A DNA stretch of 64,000 bases from UBA4736 sp002404015 (GTDB taxonomy: Bacteria > Chloroflexota > Dormibacteria > Dormibacterales > Dormibacteraceae). The notes under the pieces were generated by a model. It made no database searches, had not been told where the DNA came from, and was given only the letters and a program-made list of their open reading frames with translations. The position numbers were made by a program, and so were the translations under genes. The DNA lies in NCBI GenBank assembly GCA_036747295.1, contig DAIOCN010000006.1:47408-111407 (forward strand), written 5' to 3'. Shown here piece by piece: positions 42,922-52,679 of this stretch (within the stretch, counting starts at the first letter, position 1; each line of letters begins with the position of its first letter).

Positions 42922-44267
42922 GGCAGCTGCTCGTCCTCAACCACGAGGCCCTCGGCGAACGCATGACGGGGCCCACGATCCGCAACTGGGAGATCGCGCG
43001 CGCACTCGGTCGAGAGATCGAGGTCACGCTGGCGGCGCCCGGGGAGCCGGGCCGGACCGGCGACGGTTTCCCGGTGGTGGGCTATGGCCCGGCCGGCATC
43101 GCCGGACTGGTCGCGGAGCACAGCGTCGTGCTGGCGTCCGGCTACCTCCTCGATCGCCACCCTGAGCTGGGTTCCGCCCGACACCTGGCTGTAGACCTTT
43201 ACGATCCGTTCCCGCTCGAGAACCTGCACATGCACAAAGCGGTACCGCTCGCGGAGCAGCACCGGATCGCGGCTGCCGACCGCTCGGTCCTGACCCGGCT
43301 CATCAGATCGGGGGACGTCTTCTTCTGCGCCAGCCAGCGCCAGCGCGATTTCTGGACGGGCTGGCTGGTCTCGGCGGGCCGGGTCAATCCGTATGTCCAC
43401 GAGCAGGACCCGGCCCTCTCCTCCCTCCTCCGGCTGCTGCCCTTCGGGATCGACGAGCGACCCCCGCGGCCGGCCGCCCGGCGGTTCCGCGGCGTGCTCC
43501 CGGGGGTCGGGGATGACGCCCTGCTCGTCCTCTGGGGGGGAGGCATCTGGAACTGGTTCGACCCGCTGACCCTGATCCGAGCCGTGGACCGGGTCAAGGA
43601 CCGGCTGCCGCAGGTGCGGCTGGTCTTTCCCGCCTCCGCAAGCCCCAGCACCGAGGTGCCGCCAATGCAGATGTCGGCCAACGCCAGGCGCCTGTCCGAT
43701 GAGCTCGGCCTCACCGGCCAGCTGGTGTTTTTCGGAGCCACCTGGGTTCCCTATGAGGAGCGAGGGGGAATGCTTCTGGAGGCCGACATCGGCGTCAGCA
43801 CACACCAGCTCGACGTCGAGACCAGGTACAGCTTCCGGACCCGGATCTTGGATTTCCTGTGGGCGTCGCTGCCGGTGCTGACGACCGAGGGGGACAGCCT
43901 GGCCGACCTGGTGAGCGAGCACGAGCTGGGGCAGGTCGTCGGCTACGGCGACGTGGATGGGATCGCGAGCGCACTGCTCCGGCTGGCCGATCCCGACCAC
44001 CGCCGGCGCTGCTCCCAGCGATCAGGCAAATCCGCCGCCGAGTTCCTCTGGCCGAAGGTGGTGCAGCCCCTCCTGGACTACTGCCGGGAGCCGATGCCTG
44101 CCCCAGACCGGCGCGCGATCGCGGGTGAGGCGACCTGGGATCGCGCGCTGCCCGAGGCGGGCGGGGCGGGCCGTCTCGGCCGCCGGGCGATCGAGATCCT
44201 GCGCCGCGAGGGACCGGGAGCGGTGGTCAGCAGGGGCGTACGCTACGTGCGCCGGTATCGCGGCTGA
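42918..44267 (+). CDS. glycosyltransferase (GT4-like)
   Basis: A 449-residue GT-B-type protein. The first half opens RQLLVLNHEALGERMTGPTIRNWEIAR over the first strand and helix; the second half has LLVLWGGGIWNWFDPLTLIRA and a donor-site ETRYSFRTRILDFLWASLPVL in place of the classic EGFG motif. The TTG at 42918 overlaps the preceding stop and places translation at the first beta-strand. The family is divergent; the sugar is unknown. Confidence 0.82.
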   Translation: MRQLLVLNHEALGERMTGPTIRNWEIARALGREIEVTLAAPGEPGRTGDGFPVVGYGPAGIAGLVAEHSVVLASGYLLDRHPELGSARHLAVDLYDPFPLENLHMHKAVPLAEQHRIAAADRSVLTRLIRSGDVFFCASQRQRDFWTGWLVSAGRVNPYVHEQDPALSSLLRLLPFGIDERPPRPAARRFRGVLPGVGDDALLVLWGGGIWNWFDPLTLIRAVDRVKDRLPQVRLVFPASASPSTEVPPMQMSANARRLSDELGLTGQLVFFGATWVPYEERGGMLLEADIGVSTHQLDVETRYSFRTRILDFLWASLPVLTTEGDSLADLVSEHELGQVVGYGDVDGIASALLRLADPDHRRRCSQRSGKSAAEFLWPKVVQPLLDYCREPMPAPDRRAIAGEATWDRALPEAGGAGRLGRRAIEILRREGPGAVVSRGVRYVRRYRG

Positions 44268-44352
44268 GGCGCCATTGGGGGGCGCGGATTGCCCGGCGTT
44301 GCGATATCGTGTGGCGGCTGCCGCAGGGCACCACCCGCCTCGAGATCCTCAC

Positions 44353-46536
44353 ATGAGCACACGAACCCAGCCCTTCCAGCCGACCCGATCGTCCGTGCCA
44401 CTGCGGGCGGCCTTCGGGATACTTCTCGTCGGGCTGATGGCGATCGGCGGCCTCGGCCCCCGGACGGCTCACGCGTCGCCCTCTGTGAGCCGGTACCATC
44501 CGATCGCCCCGATCCGGGTGCTCGACACCAGATACGGCACCGGGATGCCCGGCGGGATGCTGGCGCCGGGCCAGGTCGTGAACTTGGCCATCCCGGCGCT
44601 CGGCGGCCAGGCCGCCGCCGGGATGACCGCAGTCGTGCTGAACGCTACTGTGGTGGCCCCATCAGCCACCGGCTACCTGACGATCTGGCCCTTCGGGGCG
44701 GCCCAGCCGATCTCTTCCAACCTCAACTGGCTGCCCGGCCAGACCGTCGCCAACCAGGTCGTCGCCGGGATCGGGGGCGGCCAGATCAGCATCTACATCA
44801 ACAACAGCGCCGCCGACCTCGTGCTCGACGCCGAGGGCTGGTTCGGCCCCGACGACGCCAGCGGCGCCGGCCAGTACCGGCCGCTCATGCCGGCCCGGCT
44901 GCTCGACACCCGGATCGGCCTGGGCGCGCCCGCGGGGCAGTTGGGACCTCATGGCACGCTCACCCTGCACGTGGCCGGCGCCGGCAACGTGCCGGGATCC
45001 GGGGTGGCGGCCGCGGTGCTGAACCTCACTGCCGTCAACGGCAGCTCGGCCAGCTTCCTGGCAGCGTACCCAGGCAGCACGGTCCCCAACATCTCCAACC
45101 TGAATTTCCAGGCCGGCCAGAACCAGGCCGGGCGGGCGGTGGTCCAGCTGGCATCCGACGGCAGCTTCACCATCTACAACTCGGCGGGCAGCGTGGATGT
45201 CCTGGTGGACGTCAGCGGCTACTTCACAAGTGGGTTCGACGGCGGCACGGGCGGCCACTACGTTCAGCTCGCGTCGAACCGGACCCTCGACACCCGGGCC
45301 GCGGGTCCGCTCAGCGCCGGCCAGTCGATCCACGCACCCATCGGCGTGCCCGCGGGCGCCAGCGCGGCGATAGTAAACCTCACGGCGACCGACACCACCG
45401 GGGGCAGCTTCCTGGTCGCCTACCCGAGCGGCAACGCCCGAGTCCTCGCCTCAGACCTCAACTTCGCCCCGCAGAGCGTGGTCGCCAACCTGGGCTTCTA
45501 CAAGCTGGGGGCGGATGGCGCCCTGACCATCTACAACAGCCTCGCCACCACCAACGTCTTGGCCGACGTGGAGGGTTACTTCACGGCCGCGCCGGCGGCG
45601 GGATCGGCGCCCTCGGCCGCCTTCGGCGTGACCGCCGCCATCCGCGACCGGGGCGCCCTGCTCAGTTGGAACCCTCCGGGCTCCAGCGGCGGCAGCCAGA
45701 TCGTCAGCTACGCGATCACGCTCGCGGACGGCACCTCCTACGTCGTGCCGGGGTCGCAAACATCAGCCGACCTGGCCCCGCTGGTGAACGCATTCACCTA
45801 CCAGGCAACCGTGACGGCCCTCAACGGGGTGGCCAGCGGACCGGCCAGCGCCGCCACCAGCTTCAAGCCGGTGGGCACCCCCGACGCGCCCATCTGGATC
45901 ACGGCCGCGGCGGGCGTCCAGAGTGCCACCATCACGTGGCAGGCGCCGGCCAACGACGGCGGTGCGCCCATCCTCAACTACGAGGTCTCGGTCTTGCCTG
46001 AGGGAGGCGTGGCCGGGACGGCCACCAACTCCATCACCTGGGGCGGGTTGCCGCCGAGCGGCCACGTGTTCTACGTCCGGGCGGTCAACCAGTACGGGCG
46101 GGGACCCGCCGCGGCCTCCAACCCGGTTGTGCCGGTCTCCATAAGCGCGCACCGGATCGTCATCAGCCTCTCGCAGCAGCACATGTGGGTGTACGAGGGC
46201 GCGGTGCTAGTCCGCGAAACGGACGTCACCACCGGACGCCCCGCACTGCCCACCCCGCCCGGCGACTACCACATCTTCTACAAGACCACGCCTTACGAGA
46301 TGATCTCGCCCTGGCCGCCGGGAAGTCCCTACTGGTATCCGAACGCCTGGGTCAGCTGGGTGCTCGAGTTCAACCAGGGCGGGTACTTTCTGCACGACGC
46401 GCCCTGGCGGAGCTGGTTTGGCCCCGGCTCCCAGTACGGCGACGGCACGCACGGCTGCGTGAACATCCCGACCCCGGTCATGCAGTGGCTGTACGGTTGG
46501 GCGAACCTGGGCGACGAGGTGATCGTCCAGAACTAG
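44353..46536 (+). CDS. secreted protein E: module triplet, two FnIII, L,D-transpeptidase
   Basis: A 727-residue exported protein with signal peptide LRAAFGILLVGLMAIG and cleavage near TAHA. The module triplet comes first (residues ~46-412), then two FnIII-like domains (~418-595), then a YkuD catalytic domain (~598-727) with the HGCVNIP active site (Cys702) and the upstream FLHDAPW. It should form 3-3 cross-links in peptidoglycan or attach proteins to it. Domain order is the reverse of proteins A-D. ATG at 44353 is the only start that gives the signal peptide. Confidence 0.92.
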   Translation: MSTRTQPFQPTRSSVPLRAAFGILLVGLMAIGGLGPRTAHASPSVSRYHPIAPIRVLDTRYGTGMPGGMLAPGQVVNLAIPALGGQAAAGMTAVVLNATVVAPSATGYLTIWPFGAAQPISSNLNWLPGQTVANQVVAGIGGGQISIYINNSAADLVLDAEGWFGPDDASGAGQYRPLMPARLLDTRIGLGAPAGQLGPHGTLTLHVAGAGNVPGSGVAAAVLNLTAVNGSSASFLAAYPGSTVPNISNLNFQAGQNQAGRAVVQLASDGSFTIYNSAGSVDVLVDVSGYFTSGFDGGTGGHYVQLASNRTLDTRAAGPLSAGQSIHAPIGVPAGASAAIVNLTATDTTGGSFLVAYPSGNARVLASDLNFAPQSVVANLGFYKLGADGALTIYNSLATTNVLADVEGYFTAAPAAGSAPSAAFGVTAAIRDRGALLSWNPPGSSGGSQIVSYAITLADGTSYVVPGSQTSADLAPLVNAFTYQATVTALNGVASGPASAATSFKPVGTPDAPIWITAAAGVQSATITWQAPANDGGAPILNYEVSVLPEGGVAGTATNSITWGGLPPSGHVFYVRAVNQYGRGPAAASNPVVPVSISAHRIVISLSQQHMWVYEGAVLVRETDVTTGRPALPTPPGDYHIFYKTTPYEMISPWPPGSPYWYPNAWVSWVLEFNQGGYFLHDAPWRSWFGPGSQYGDGTHGCVNIPTPVMQWLYGWANLGDEVIVQN
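44488..45591 (+). repeat. module triplet of protein E
   Basis: Three repeats with DTR codons at 44524, 44905 and 45289, starting right after the signal peptide. Module 3 is the shortest, missing part of the middle loop after LDTR. Confidence 0.9.
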
Positions 46537-46565
46537 GCGCCGGCGGCCGGCCGACGGAGGCTGGC

Positions 46566-46571
46566 TAGAAT
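46566..46571 (+). promoter_or_regulatory. -10-like element before UDP-sugar dehydrogenase
   Basis: TAGAAT within CTGGCTAGAAT, nine bases before the GTG at 46581. Same motif and spacing as upstream of 41596 and 61548. Confidence 0.5.
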
Positions 46572-46580
46572 GGGTGCTCA

Positions 46581-47810
46581 GTGCTGCAGGCAGAGAGGTC
46601 GCCGCACGCCGACCCGGATTCCTCGGCACTCGACATTGTGGTGGTCGGCGGCTGCGGACACGTGGGCCTGCCCCTCGCCCTGTCCTTCGCCGACGCGGGC
46701 CTGCGGGTCGGCGTCTACGACATCGACGAGGCCAAGATCGAAGAGGTTAAGGGCGGGCGGATGCCCTTCCTGGAGAGCGGCGCCGACGAGATGCTGACCA
46801 GGATCCTGCCCACGGGCCGGCTCCAGTTCAGCGCCTCGGCCGACATCGCCGGCCGGGCGGATGTGGTGATACTGGTGATCGGGACGCCGATCGACGAGTT
46901 CATGAACCCCTCGGTCAGCCTGTTCGAGCGGGTCGTGCAGGACCTGGCGCCGGAGCTCAGATCGGAGGCCCTGATCGTCCTCCGGAGCACCGTCTATCCG
47001 GGGACGACCGAATACGTCGCTGAGCAACTCGCGACGAGGGGCAGCCGGGCCGAGGTCGTGTTCTGTCCGGAGCGAATCGCCGAGGGATACGCGTTGGAGG
47101 AGATCCGCTCGCTCCCCCAGCTGATCGGAGCTCACAGCGATACGGCCTTCGAGCGGGCGGCCGCCCTGTTCGGCGCGCTCGACGTCGAGATCATCCGCAC
47201 CACACCCCGAGAAGCCGAGCTGGCGAAGCTGCTCACGAACACGTGGCGCTACATGAAGTTCGCGATCGCCAACCAGTTCTTCCAGATCGCCCACAACGCG
47301 GACATCGATTTCGGGAACGTCCTCCACGCCGTCCGCCACAACTACCCGCGGGCCAAGGACCTGCCCGGTCCTGGCTTCGCGGCCGGCCCCTGCCTGCTGA
47401 AGGACACCATGCAGCTGGCCGCGTTCAGCACCGATAACTTTCCGATGGGACACGCTGCGATGCTCGTCAACGAGGGCCTGCCCGCCTATGTCATCGAGAC
47501 TCTCGACCGCCGCCGGCCCCTCCGCGGCCGCACCGTCGGCATACTCGGGATGGCCTTCAAGGCTGAGTCGGACGATCCGCGCACCTCGCTCAGCTACAAG
47601 CTGCGCAAGCTGGCCTCGTTCCGGGGAGCCAACGTGCTCTGCACGGACCCGTACGTTCACGATCCCAGCTTCCGCACACTCGAGGAAGTCATCCGCAAGT
47701 CGGACGTGCTGATAATCGCCGCCCCGCACAACGCATACCGCGACCTCGAGCTGGGCGACCGCGAGGTTGTCGACATCTGGGGCGCGACCGGGACCGGCAT
47801 CCGCCTATGA
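46581..47810 (+). CDS. nucleotide-sugar dehydrogenase, UDP-glucose/GDP-mannose family
   Basis: A 409-residue enzyme with the fold VVVGGCGHVGLPLALSFADAG, STVYPGTTE, the catalytic Cys in GPCLLKDTMQ and AFKAESDDPRTSLSYKL. It is distinct from the ugd product at 16991 and closer to WecC-like UDP-N-acetylaminosugar dehydrogenases; the substrate is uncertain. The GTG start gives an N-terminal extension of ~17 residues before the Rossmann strand. It is followed within seven bases by an epimerase, so the two may build one sugar. Confidence 0.87.
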   Translation: MLQAERSPHADPDSSALDIVVVGGCGHVGLPLALSFADAGLRVGVYDIDEAKIEEVKGGRMPFLESGADEMLTRILPTGRLQFSASADIAGRADVVILVIGTPIDEFMNPSVSLFERVVQDLAPELRSEALIVLRSTVYPGTTEYVAEQLATRGSRAEVVFCPERIAEGYALEEIRSLPQLIGAHSDTAFERAAALFGALDVEIIRTTPREAELAKLLTNTWRYMKFAIANQFFQIAHNADIDFGNVLHAVRHNYPRAKDLPGPGFAAGPCLLKDTMQLAAFSTDNFPMGHAAMLVNEGLPAYVIETLDRRRPLRGRTVGILGMAFKAESDDPRTSLSYKLRKLASFRGANVLCTDPYVHDPSFRTLEEVIRKSDVLIIAAPHNAYRDLELGDREVVDIWGATGTGIRL

Positions 47811-47817
47811 GGCGCCA

Positions 47818-48840
47818 GTGAAGGTGCTCGTCACGGGGGCGGCCGGCTTCATCTGCGGCTACCTGGTGCCCGAGCTGCTCGAGGCGGGCCACGAAGTGAT
47901 CGGCGTCGACAACTTCAGCAAGTACGGTCCGGTGGCGAAGAGCTACGACTCCCACGCCTGCTACCGCCTGGTGCAGGGTGATGCCAAGGACGTGCGGCTG
48001 CTCACCCAGCTGGCCCAGGAGTGCGACCAGGTGGTGGCCGGCGCGGCAATGATCGGAGGCATCAGCTACTTCCACGAGTTCGCCTACGACCTCATGGCCG
48101 AGAACGAGCGAATCCTGGCCGCCACGTTCGACGCCGCCATCGCCGCCGCCCGGCAGGGCCACCTCGACAAGATCACCGTGCTCTCGAGCAGCATGGTGTT
48201 CGAGTCGGCGGCCGTCTTCCCGACCCCGGAGGGGGCACAGCTGACCTCGCCGCCGCCGCTCTCCACCTATGGCTTCCAGAAGCTCGCGTCCGAGTACTTC
48301 GCGAAGGGCGCCTGGGAGCAGTACCAGCTGCCCTCCACGATCGTGCGCCCCTTCAATTGCGTCGGCATCGGCGAGCGCCGAGCTCTCCGCGACAGCGCAG
48401 TGATGAGCGGGAACGTGAAGCTGGCCATGAGCCACGTGGTACCGGACCTGGTCCAGAAGGTCCTGAAGGGCCAGGATCCCCTGCACATCCTGGGCGACGG
48501 CAGCCAGGTCCGCCACTACACGTACGGGGCCGACCTGGCGCACGGGATCCGAATCTGCATGGAGGCCGAGGCGGCCCGCAACGAGGACTTCAACATCTCG
48601 ACCGAGGAGTCGACAAGCGTGCGCCGTCTGGCGGAGGTCATCTGGCGCAAGATCAAAGGCCCCGACCAGCCGCTCCGACTGGTCCACGACAAGCCTTACG
48701 AGTACGACGTCCAGAGACGCGTCCCTGACGTCAGCAAGGCCAAGCGGGTGCTCGGCTTTGAGGCCAAGACCACCCTGGAGGAGATGTTGGACGAGGTGAT
48801 CCCCTGGATCCGCAGCGAGCTGGAGGCGGGCCGGATATAA
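47818..48840 (+). CDS. NAD-dependent epimerase/dehydratase
   Basis: A 340-residue extended SDR. It has VLVTGAAGFICGYLVPEL (GxxGxxG), SSSMVFES, catalytic YGFQK and RPFNCVGIGERRAL. GTG at 47818 places translation at the first strand; an in-frame start upstream lies within the dehydrogenase gene. It may epimerise the product of the preceding dehydrogenase. The exact reaction is not readable. Confidence 0.88.
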   Translation: MKVLVTGAAGFICGYLVPELLEAGHEVIGVDNFSKYGPVAKSYDSHACYRLVQGDAKDVRLLTQLAQECDQVVAGAAMIGGISYFHEFAYDLMAENERILAATFDAAIAAARQGHLDKITVLSSSMVFESAAVFPTPEGAQLTSPPPLSTYGFQKLASEYFAKGAWEQYQLPSTIVRPFNCVGIGERRALRDSAVMSGNVKLAMSHVVPDLVQKVLKGQDPLHILGDGSQVRHYTYGADLAHGIRICMEAEAARNEDFNISTEESTSVRRLAEVIWRKIKGPDQPLRLVHDKPYEYDVQRRVPDVSKAKRVLGFEAKTTLEEMLDEVIPWIRSELEAGRI

Positions 48841-48860
48841 GCGCTCCCGCGCTCTCGATC

Positions 48861-49556
48861 GTGATCCCCGCCTACAACGAGGGGGAGAACATCCGGGCGA
48901 CGCTGCGCGGGATCACCGAGGCGACAAGCGTCTCGCCGCTCGAGATCCTGGTCGTTTACGACTTCGACGAAGACACCACGGTGCCCGTGGTCCAAGACCT
49001 GCAGGGTGAGCTGCCGGCGGTGCGGCTGCACAAGAACGAGCTGGGCCGCGGTGTGTTGAAGGCGCTGCGGTCGGGCCTGGCGGCCGCGCAGGCCCCCCAC
49101 GTGCTGGTCGTGATGGCCGATCTCTCCGACGATCCCGCGGACATCGACCGTATGTACGTGCTGGCCGGCCAGGGCGCCGACGTGGTGGCCGGCTCGCGCT
49201 ACATGAGGGGCGGCCAACAGGTGGGCGGGCCGCTGTTGAAGCGGACGCTCTCGCGCCTGGCCGGGCTCTCGCTGCACTGGCTGGGAGGCATCCCCACGCA
49301 CGATCCCACGAACAACTTCAAGCTCTACAGCCGGCGCCTCCTTGACAGCGTTGAGATCGAGTCGGAAGCCGGCTTCGAGCTCGCGATCGAGCTGACGGTG
49401 AAGGCCCACCTGCTCGGCATGAGGGTGGCCGAGGTGCCCACCACCTGGCGCGACCGGACAGCGGGAACCAGCCGCTTCCAGTTGCGAAAGTGGCTTCCTC
49501 ACTACCTGCGCTGGTACCGGCGCGGGCTGGCCGGCAGGTTCGCACGCCGGCGGTGA
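48861..49556 (+). CDS. glycosyltransferase family 2, dolichol-phosphate mannosyltransferase-like
   Basis: A ~231-residue GT-A enzyme with VIPAYNEGENI, VYDFDEDTT, ADLSDDPADI and DPTNNFKLYSR, typical of DPM1/polyprenyl-phosphate sugar synthases. The canonical GTG at 48861 begins in the middle of the first strand. In-frame sequence upstream reads SAPALSIVIPAYNEG, so translation probably begins earlier, at ATA 48837 (overlapping the previous stop as ATAA) or CTG 48804. It likely makes a polyprenyl-phosphate sugar for the membrane glycosyltransferase that follows and overlaps it by four bases. Confidence 0.88.
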   Translation: MIPAYNEGENIRATLRGITEATSVSPLEILVVYDFDEDTTVPVVQDLQGELPAVRLHKNELGRGVLKALRSGLAAAQAPHVLVVMADLSDDPADIDRMYVLAGQGADVVAGSRYMRGGQQVGGPLLKRTLSRLAGLSLHWLGGIPTHDPTNNFKLYSRRLLDSVEIESEAGFELAIELTVKAHLLGMRVAEVPTTWRDRTAGTSRFQLRKWLPHYLRWYRRGLAGRFARRR

Positions 49557-51220
49557 ACCGGCTTGCCCGGCGCCGGCTGGCGGACGTCCGGGTGCCGCTC
49601 GCCGCCCCCGCCGCCCTGCTCATGGGGGCGGTCTTCGTGGCAGTGATGCTGTACCGGGCGCGCCGCTTCATGTTCTTCTCGGACGAGTGGGACTTCATCC
49701 TGGAATCTCCGCGCTGGCGGCCTCTCGATTACCTGAGCCCGCACAACGAGCACTGGTCGACGGTGCCGCGGCTGTACTACCAGCTGGTCGAGGCGGCCGG
49801 CGGCGTTCACAGCTATGTGCCCTACGAAGCGGGGGTCCTGGTCGCCGACGCCGCGTGCGCCGTCCTGCTCTTCCTGATCATCCGAAGGCGAGCCGGCGAC
49901 CTGGTCGGCCTGCTGGTCGCGGCCCTGCTCCTCGGCCTGGGGCGGGGTTGGGAGGACGTCCTCTGGGCATTCCAGCTGGGATTCGTGGGCGCGACCGCCA
50001 TGGGCCTGCTGGCGATCTACCTGCTGGACACCCCAGTTCCCGGCCGGTCTCGCCTGCTTCTGGCGTCAGGCGTCCTGGTGGGATCGCTGCTGTTCTCGGG
50101 GATCGCCCTGTTCTTCCTCCTCCTCGTCCTGGTCGAGCTGGGCCTTGACAGCAAGCGGCGGAGATACCTCGTGGTGCTCATCGCGCCGGTCCTCGTCTAT
50201 GCCGCCTGGTACCTCCGGTTCGGTCGTGACGGGACCACGCACGACCGGATCACGATCCAGGGCCTGCTCCCGCTCGCCGGCTACGTGCCCCACGGTGCAG
50301 GCAGCGCTGCCGCGGGCCTCCTCGGCCTTTCACCGGCCTGGTCGGCGGCCGCGCTGGCCGGCCTCGCGGCGGCCGCCGGCGCAGCCCTCGCCCTGGCCCG
50401 AGGCCGCGACAGCCGGCTGATCGCGGCCGCTGTCGCCCTGATCGCCCAGTACACCTTCACAGGCCTGGTGCGGGCCCAGTTCGGAATCGACCAAGCGGCC
50501 GCCTCTCGCTACATCTTTGTGGGAGCCGTCTTCGTGCTGCTCCTTCTGGGGCAGGCGGTCCGCTACCTCCCGGCGGGTCGGATCCCGGCCCTCGCCGTGC
50601 TGCTGGTGGTCGTGCTCGGGCTGGGCAACAGCCTCCGGTTTTTCAACTCTCAGGTCGTGGCCTGGGACCTGGCGGCAGCCCAGCAAGTGGCGGCGATGCA
50701 GGAGACCGCCGACCTGCAGGGCGCACCGGACCTCGACCTCCAGGCGCTCTTCATCCCCTCTCGGATGCCCGACGTCAGCGCCGGGCGCTACTACGACGGA
50801 GTCAGGCGGGTCGGCTCGGCCGTTCCCTCCGCCGGCCTGGCGGACATCCGTGCCCGCCAGCCCGTGGTCTTTGACCAGGTCCTGCTGGCCCTCTTCGCGA
50901 AGGCGATCCGGGTCGAGCCGGCGGCTGCGGCAACTGCGGCAACGGATCGCGGCCGCTGCCTGCCGATCGACCCGACGGCCGGTTACGTCGACCTCAGCGT
51001 GCCGTCGGGCGGCACGATCGGGGTCAGCAGCGAGGTGAACTCGGCGCCGCTCCTCGTGTACCTGTGGTCGGCGGCCGGGCCGGAAGGCTCGCCCACCGCC
51101 ACGCTCCTGCTGCCACCGGGGCAGTCGGCGATCCACCTGCCGGACGCCGGAGGCCAGGTCACCTGGCAGGGCCGCCTGGTGGGTCCGCCCTACGTCTCGG
51201 TCTGCTCCAGCGGCCGGTAG
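49553..51220 (+). CDS. polytopic membrane protein, glycosyltransferase-like (GT39/GT83-type topology)
   Basis: A 555-residue protein with about ten membrane segments and an acidic first external loop, FMFFSDEWDFIL, as in lipid-linked-sugar glycosyltransferases (ArnT/PMT type). The C-terminal ~150 residues are soluble and beta-rich. It probably uses the polyprenyl-phosphate sugar from the preceding enzyme. The GTG at 49553 overlaps that gene as GTGA. Its 3' end overlaps the convergent rmlB gene by 31 bases. Confidence 0.72.
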   Translation: MNRLARRRLADVRVPLAAPAALLMGAVFVAVMLYRARRFMFFSDEWDFILESPRWRPLDYLSPHNEHWSTVPRLYYQLVEAAGGVHSYVPYEAGVLVADAACAVLLFLIIRRRAGDLVGLLVAALLLGLGRGWEDVLWAFQLGFVGATAMGLLAIYLLDTPVPGRSRLLLASGVLVGSLLFSGIALFFLLLVLVELGLDSKRRRYLVVLIAPVLVYAAWYLRFGRDGTTHDRITIQGLLPLAGYVPHGAGSAAAGLLGLSPAWSAAALAGLAAAAGAALALARGRDSRLIAAAVALIAQYTFTGLVRAQFGIDQAAASRYIFVGAVFVLLLLGQAVRYLPAGRIPALAVLLVVVLGLGNSLRFFNSQVVAWDLAAAQQVAAMQETADLQGAPDLDLQALFIPSRMPDVSAGRYYDGVRRVGSAVPSAGLADIRARQPVVFDQVLLALFAKAIRVEPAAAATAATDRGRCLPIDPTAGYVDLSVPSGGTIGVSSEVNSAPLLVYLWSAAGPEGSPTATLLLPPGQSAIHLPDAGGQVTWQGRLVGPPYVSVCSSGR

Positions 51221-52218
51221 TTACGGCTGTAGTACTCCCAGTAAGCCCCTGACTTGAGAGGCCGCCACCAGGCCTCGTTCTCGCGGTACCAGCGCACTGT
51301 CCTCTCCAGCCCGTCCTGGAGGGAGACGGCCGGCTGCCAGCCCAGCTCTCGGATCTTCGCGATGTCCAGGGCATAGCGGTAATCGTGGCCAGGGCGGTCG
51401 CGGACATATTTGATCAGGGACTCCGATTTTCCGAGCAGCTCGAGCACAGCGCGCGCCACCTCGTTGCCGCTGGTCTCCAGGCCGGTGCCGACGTTGTAGA
51501 CCTCGCCTGCAGGAGCCTCGTGTAGCACCAGGTCAATCGCCCGGCAGTGGTCCTCGACGTAGATGTAGTCGCGGACGGCGGTGCCGTCGTTGTAGAGCGG
51601 CAGCGGCCGGTCGTCGATGGCGTTCGTGATGTGGAGCGGGATGATTTTCTCCGGGTACTGGTGGGGACCGTAGTTGTTGGAGCCTCGGGTGACCAGCAGC
51701 GGCAGCCCGTGGCTGATCGCGTAGGCACTCGCCAGCATCTCCCCGCCCGCCTTGCTGGCCGAGTACGGGCTGCGAGGACGGAGCGCATCCGCCTCGCTCG
51801 ATCGGCCGTCGGAGACGTCGCCGTAAACCTCGTCGGTGCTGACCAGCAGGAAGGCCTTGTGGCCGTGGCTGCGCGCCGCCTCACAGAGCACCGCGGTGCC
51901 CAGGACATCGGTGTTCACGAACGCGAAGGGGTCCATGAGCGAGCGGTCGACGTGGGTCTCGGCCGCAAAGTTGACTATCGCGTCGACCTGGCCGGCCAGG
52001 TCGTTCACCATCTCGCCGTCGCAGATGTCGCCCCGCACGAATCGGTAGCCGGCGCTGCCCTCGAACTCCGCCAGGTTCGCCAGGTTGCCGGCATAGGTCA
52101 GCTTGTCGAGGACCCAGATCTCGGTCTCTGGGCGCTCTCGACGCAGAAGGCGCACGAAGTTGGAGCCGATGAAGCCGGCCGCGCCCGCCACGAGCAGCCT
52201 CCTGAAGCGGCGGCTCAC
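51190..52218 (-). CDS. rmlB: dTDP-glucose 4,6-dehydratase
   Basis: A 342-residue SDR. It has LVAGAAGFIGSNFVRLL, the catalytic VSTDEVYGD Asp-Glu and YSASKAGGE (YxxxK), and TRGSNNYGPHQYPEKIIPL, all RmlB marks. It makes dTDP-4-keto-6-deoxyglucose. The GTG start overlaps rmlC as GTGA. It is the last gene of rmlA-rmlC-rmlB; no rmlD is in the window. Confidence 0.95.
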   Translation of the reverse strand: MSRRFRRLLVAGAAGFIGSNFVRLLRRERPETEIWVLDKLTYAGNLANLAEFEGSAGYRFVRGDICDGEMVNDLAGQVDAIVNFAAETHVDRSLMDPFAFVNTDVLGTAVLCEAARSHGHKAFLLVSTDEVYGDVSDGRSSEADALRPRSPYSASKAGGEMLASAYAISHGLPLLVTRGSNNYGPHQYPEKIIPLHITNAIDDRPLPLYNDGTAVRDYIYVEDHCRAIDLVLHEAPAGEVYNVGTGLETSGNEVARAVLELLGKSESLIKYVRDRPGHDYRYALDIAKIRELGWQPAVSLQDGLERTVRWYRENEAWWRPLKSGAYWEYYSRNYRPLEQTET

Positions 52219-52679
52219 TTGATGTCCGGAAAGGCGGTCCAGTCGTAACCGATGGCTGGGTCGTCGTGGGGGATCCGGCCCTCGTCTTCCGGGTTGTAGA
52301 CACCGGACGTCACGTAAAGGAGGTGCGTCAACTCAAGGGCCCGGGCGCCGTGCGCGACGCCCGGCGGGATCTTGACGCAGCTAGGGCCGTAGCGGTCGCC
52401 CATAAAGAACTCCATCGTTCGGCCCCTGGTGGGCGAGCCCTCCCGCAGATCGTGCAGGGCCACCTTGAGCGCCCCAATGCAGTACCACCAGTCGGTCTGG
52501 CGCTGGTGGATGTGCCAGGCCTTGGCGGTGCCTGGATACATGAGAGAGTGGCTCCACTGCCCGAAGTGGCCGAAGAAGTCGTCAGTCTCCCTGATGACCT
52601 CCCTGAAGAATCCCCGCTCGTCGCTGTGGGTCACAAGCGACTTGATCTCTACGCCTTCGATCTGCTCTGCCACACTCAA
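52215..52679 (-). CDS. rmlC: dTDP-4-dehydrorhamnose 3,5-epimerase family (RmlC-like)
   Basis: A 154-residue cupin-fold epimerase. SDERGFFREV is the family opening, with WHIHQRQTDWWYC containing the catalytic His region and PPGVAHGARAL later. It is shorter than classical RmlC (~180) and a 3- or 5-epimerase-only relative is possible. TTG at 52679 overlaps the rmlA stop (TTGA); GTG at 52675 is an alternative two codons downstream. Confidence 0.87.
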   Translation of the reverse strand: MSVAEQIEGVEIKSLVTHSDERGFFREVIRETDDFFGHFGQWSHSLMYPGTAKAWHIHQRQTDWWYCIGALKVALHDLREGSPTRGRTMEFFMGDRYGPSCVKIPPGVAHGARALELTHLLYVTSGVYNPEDEGRIPHDDPAIGYDWTAFPDIK

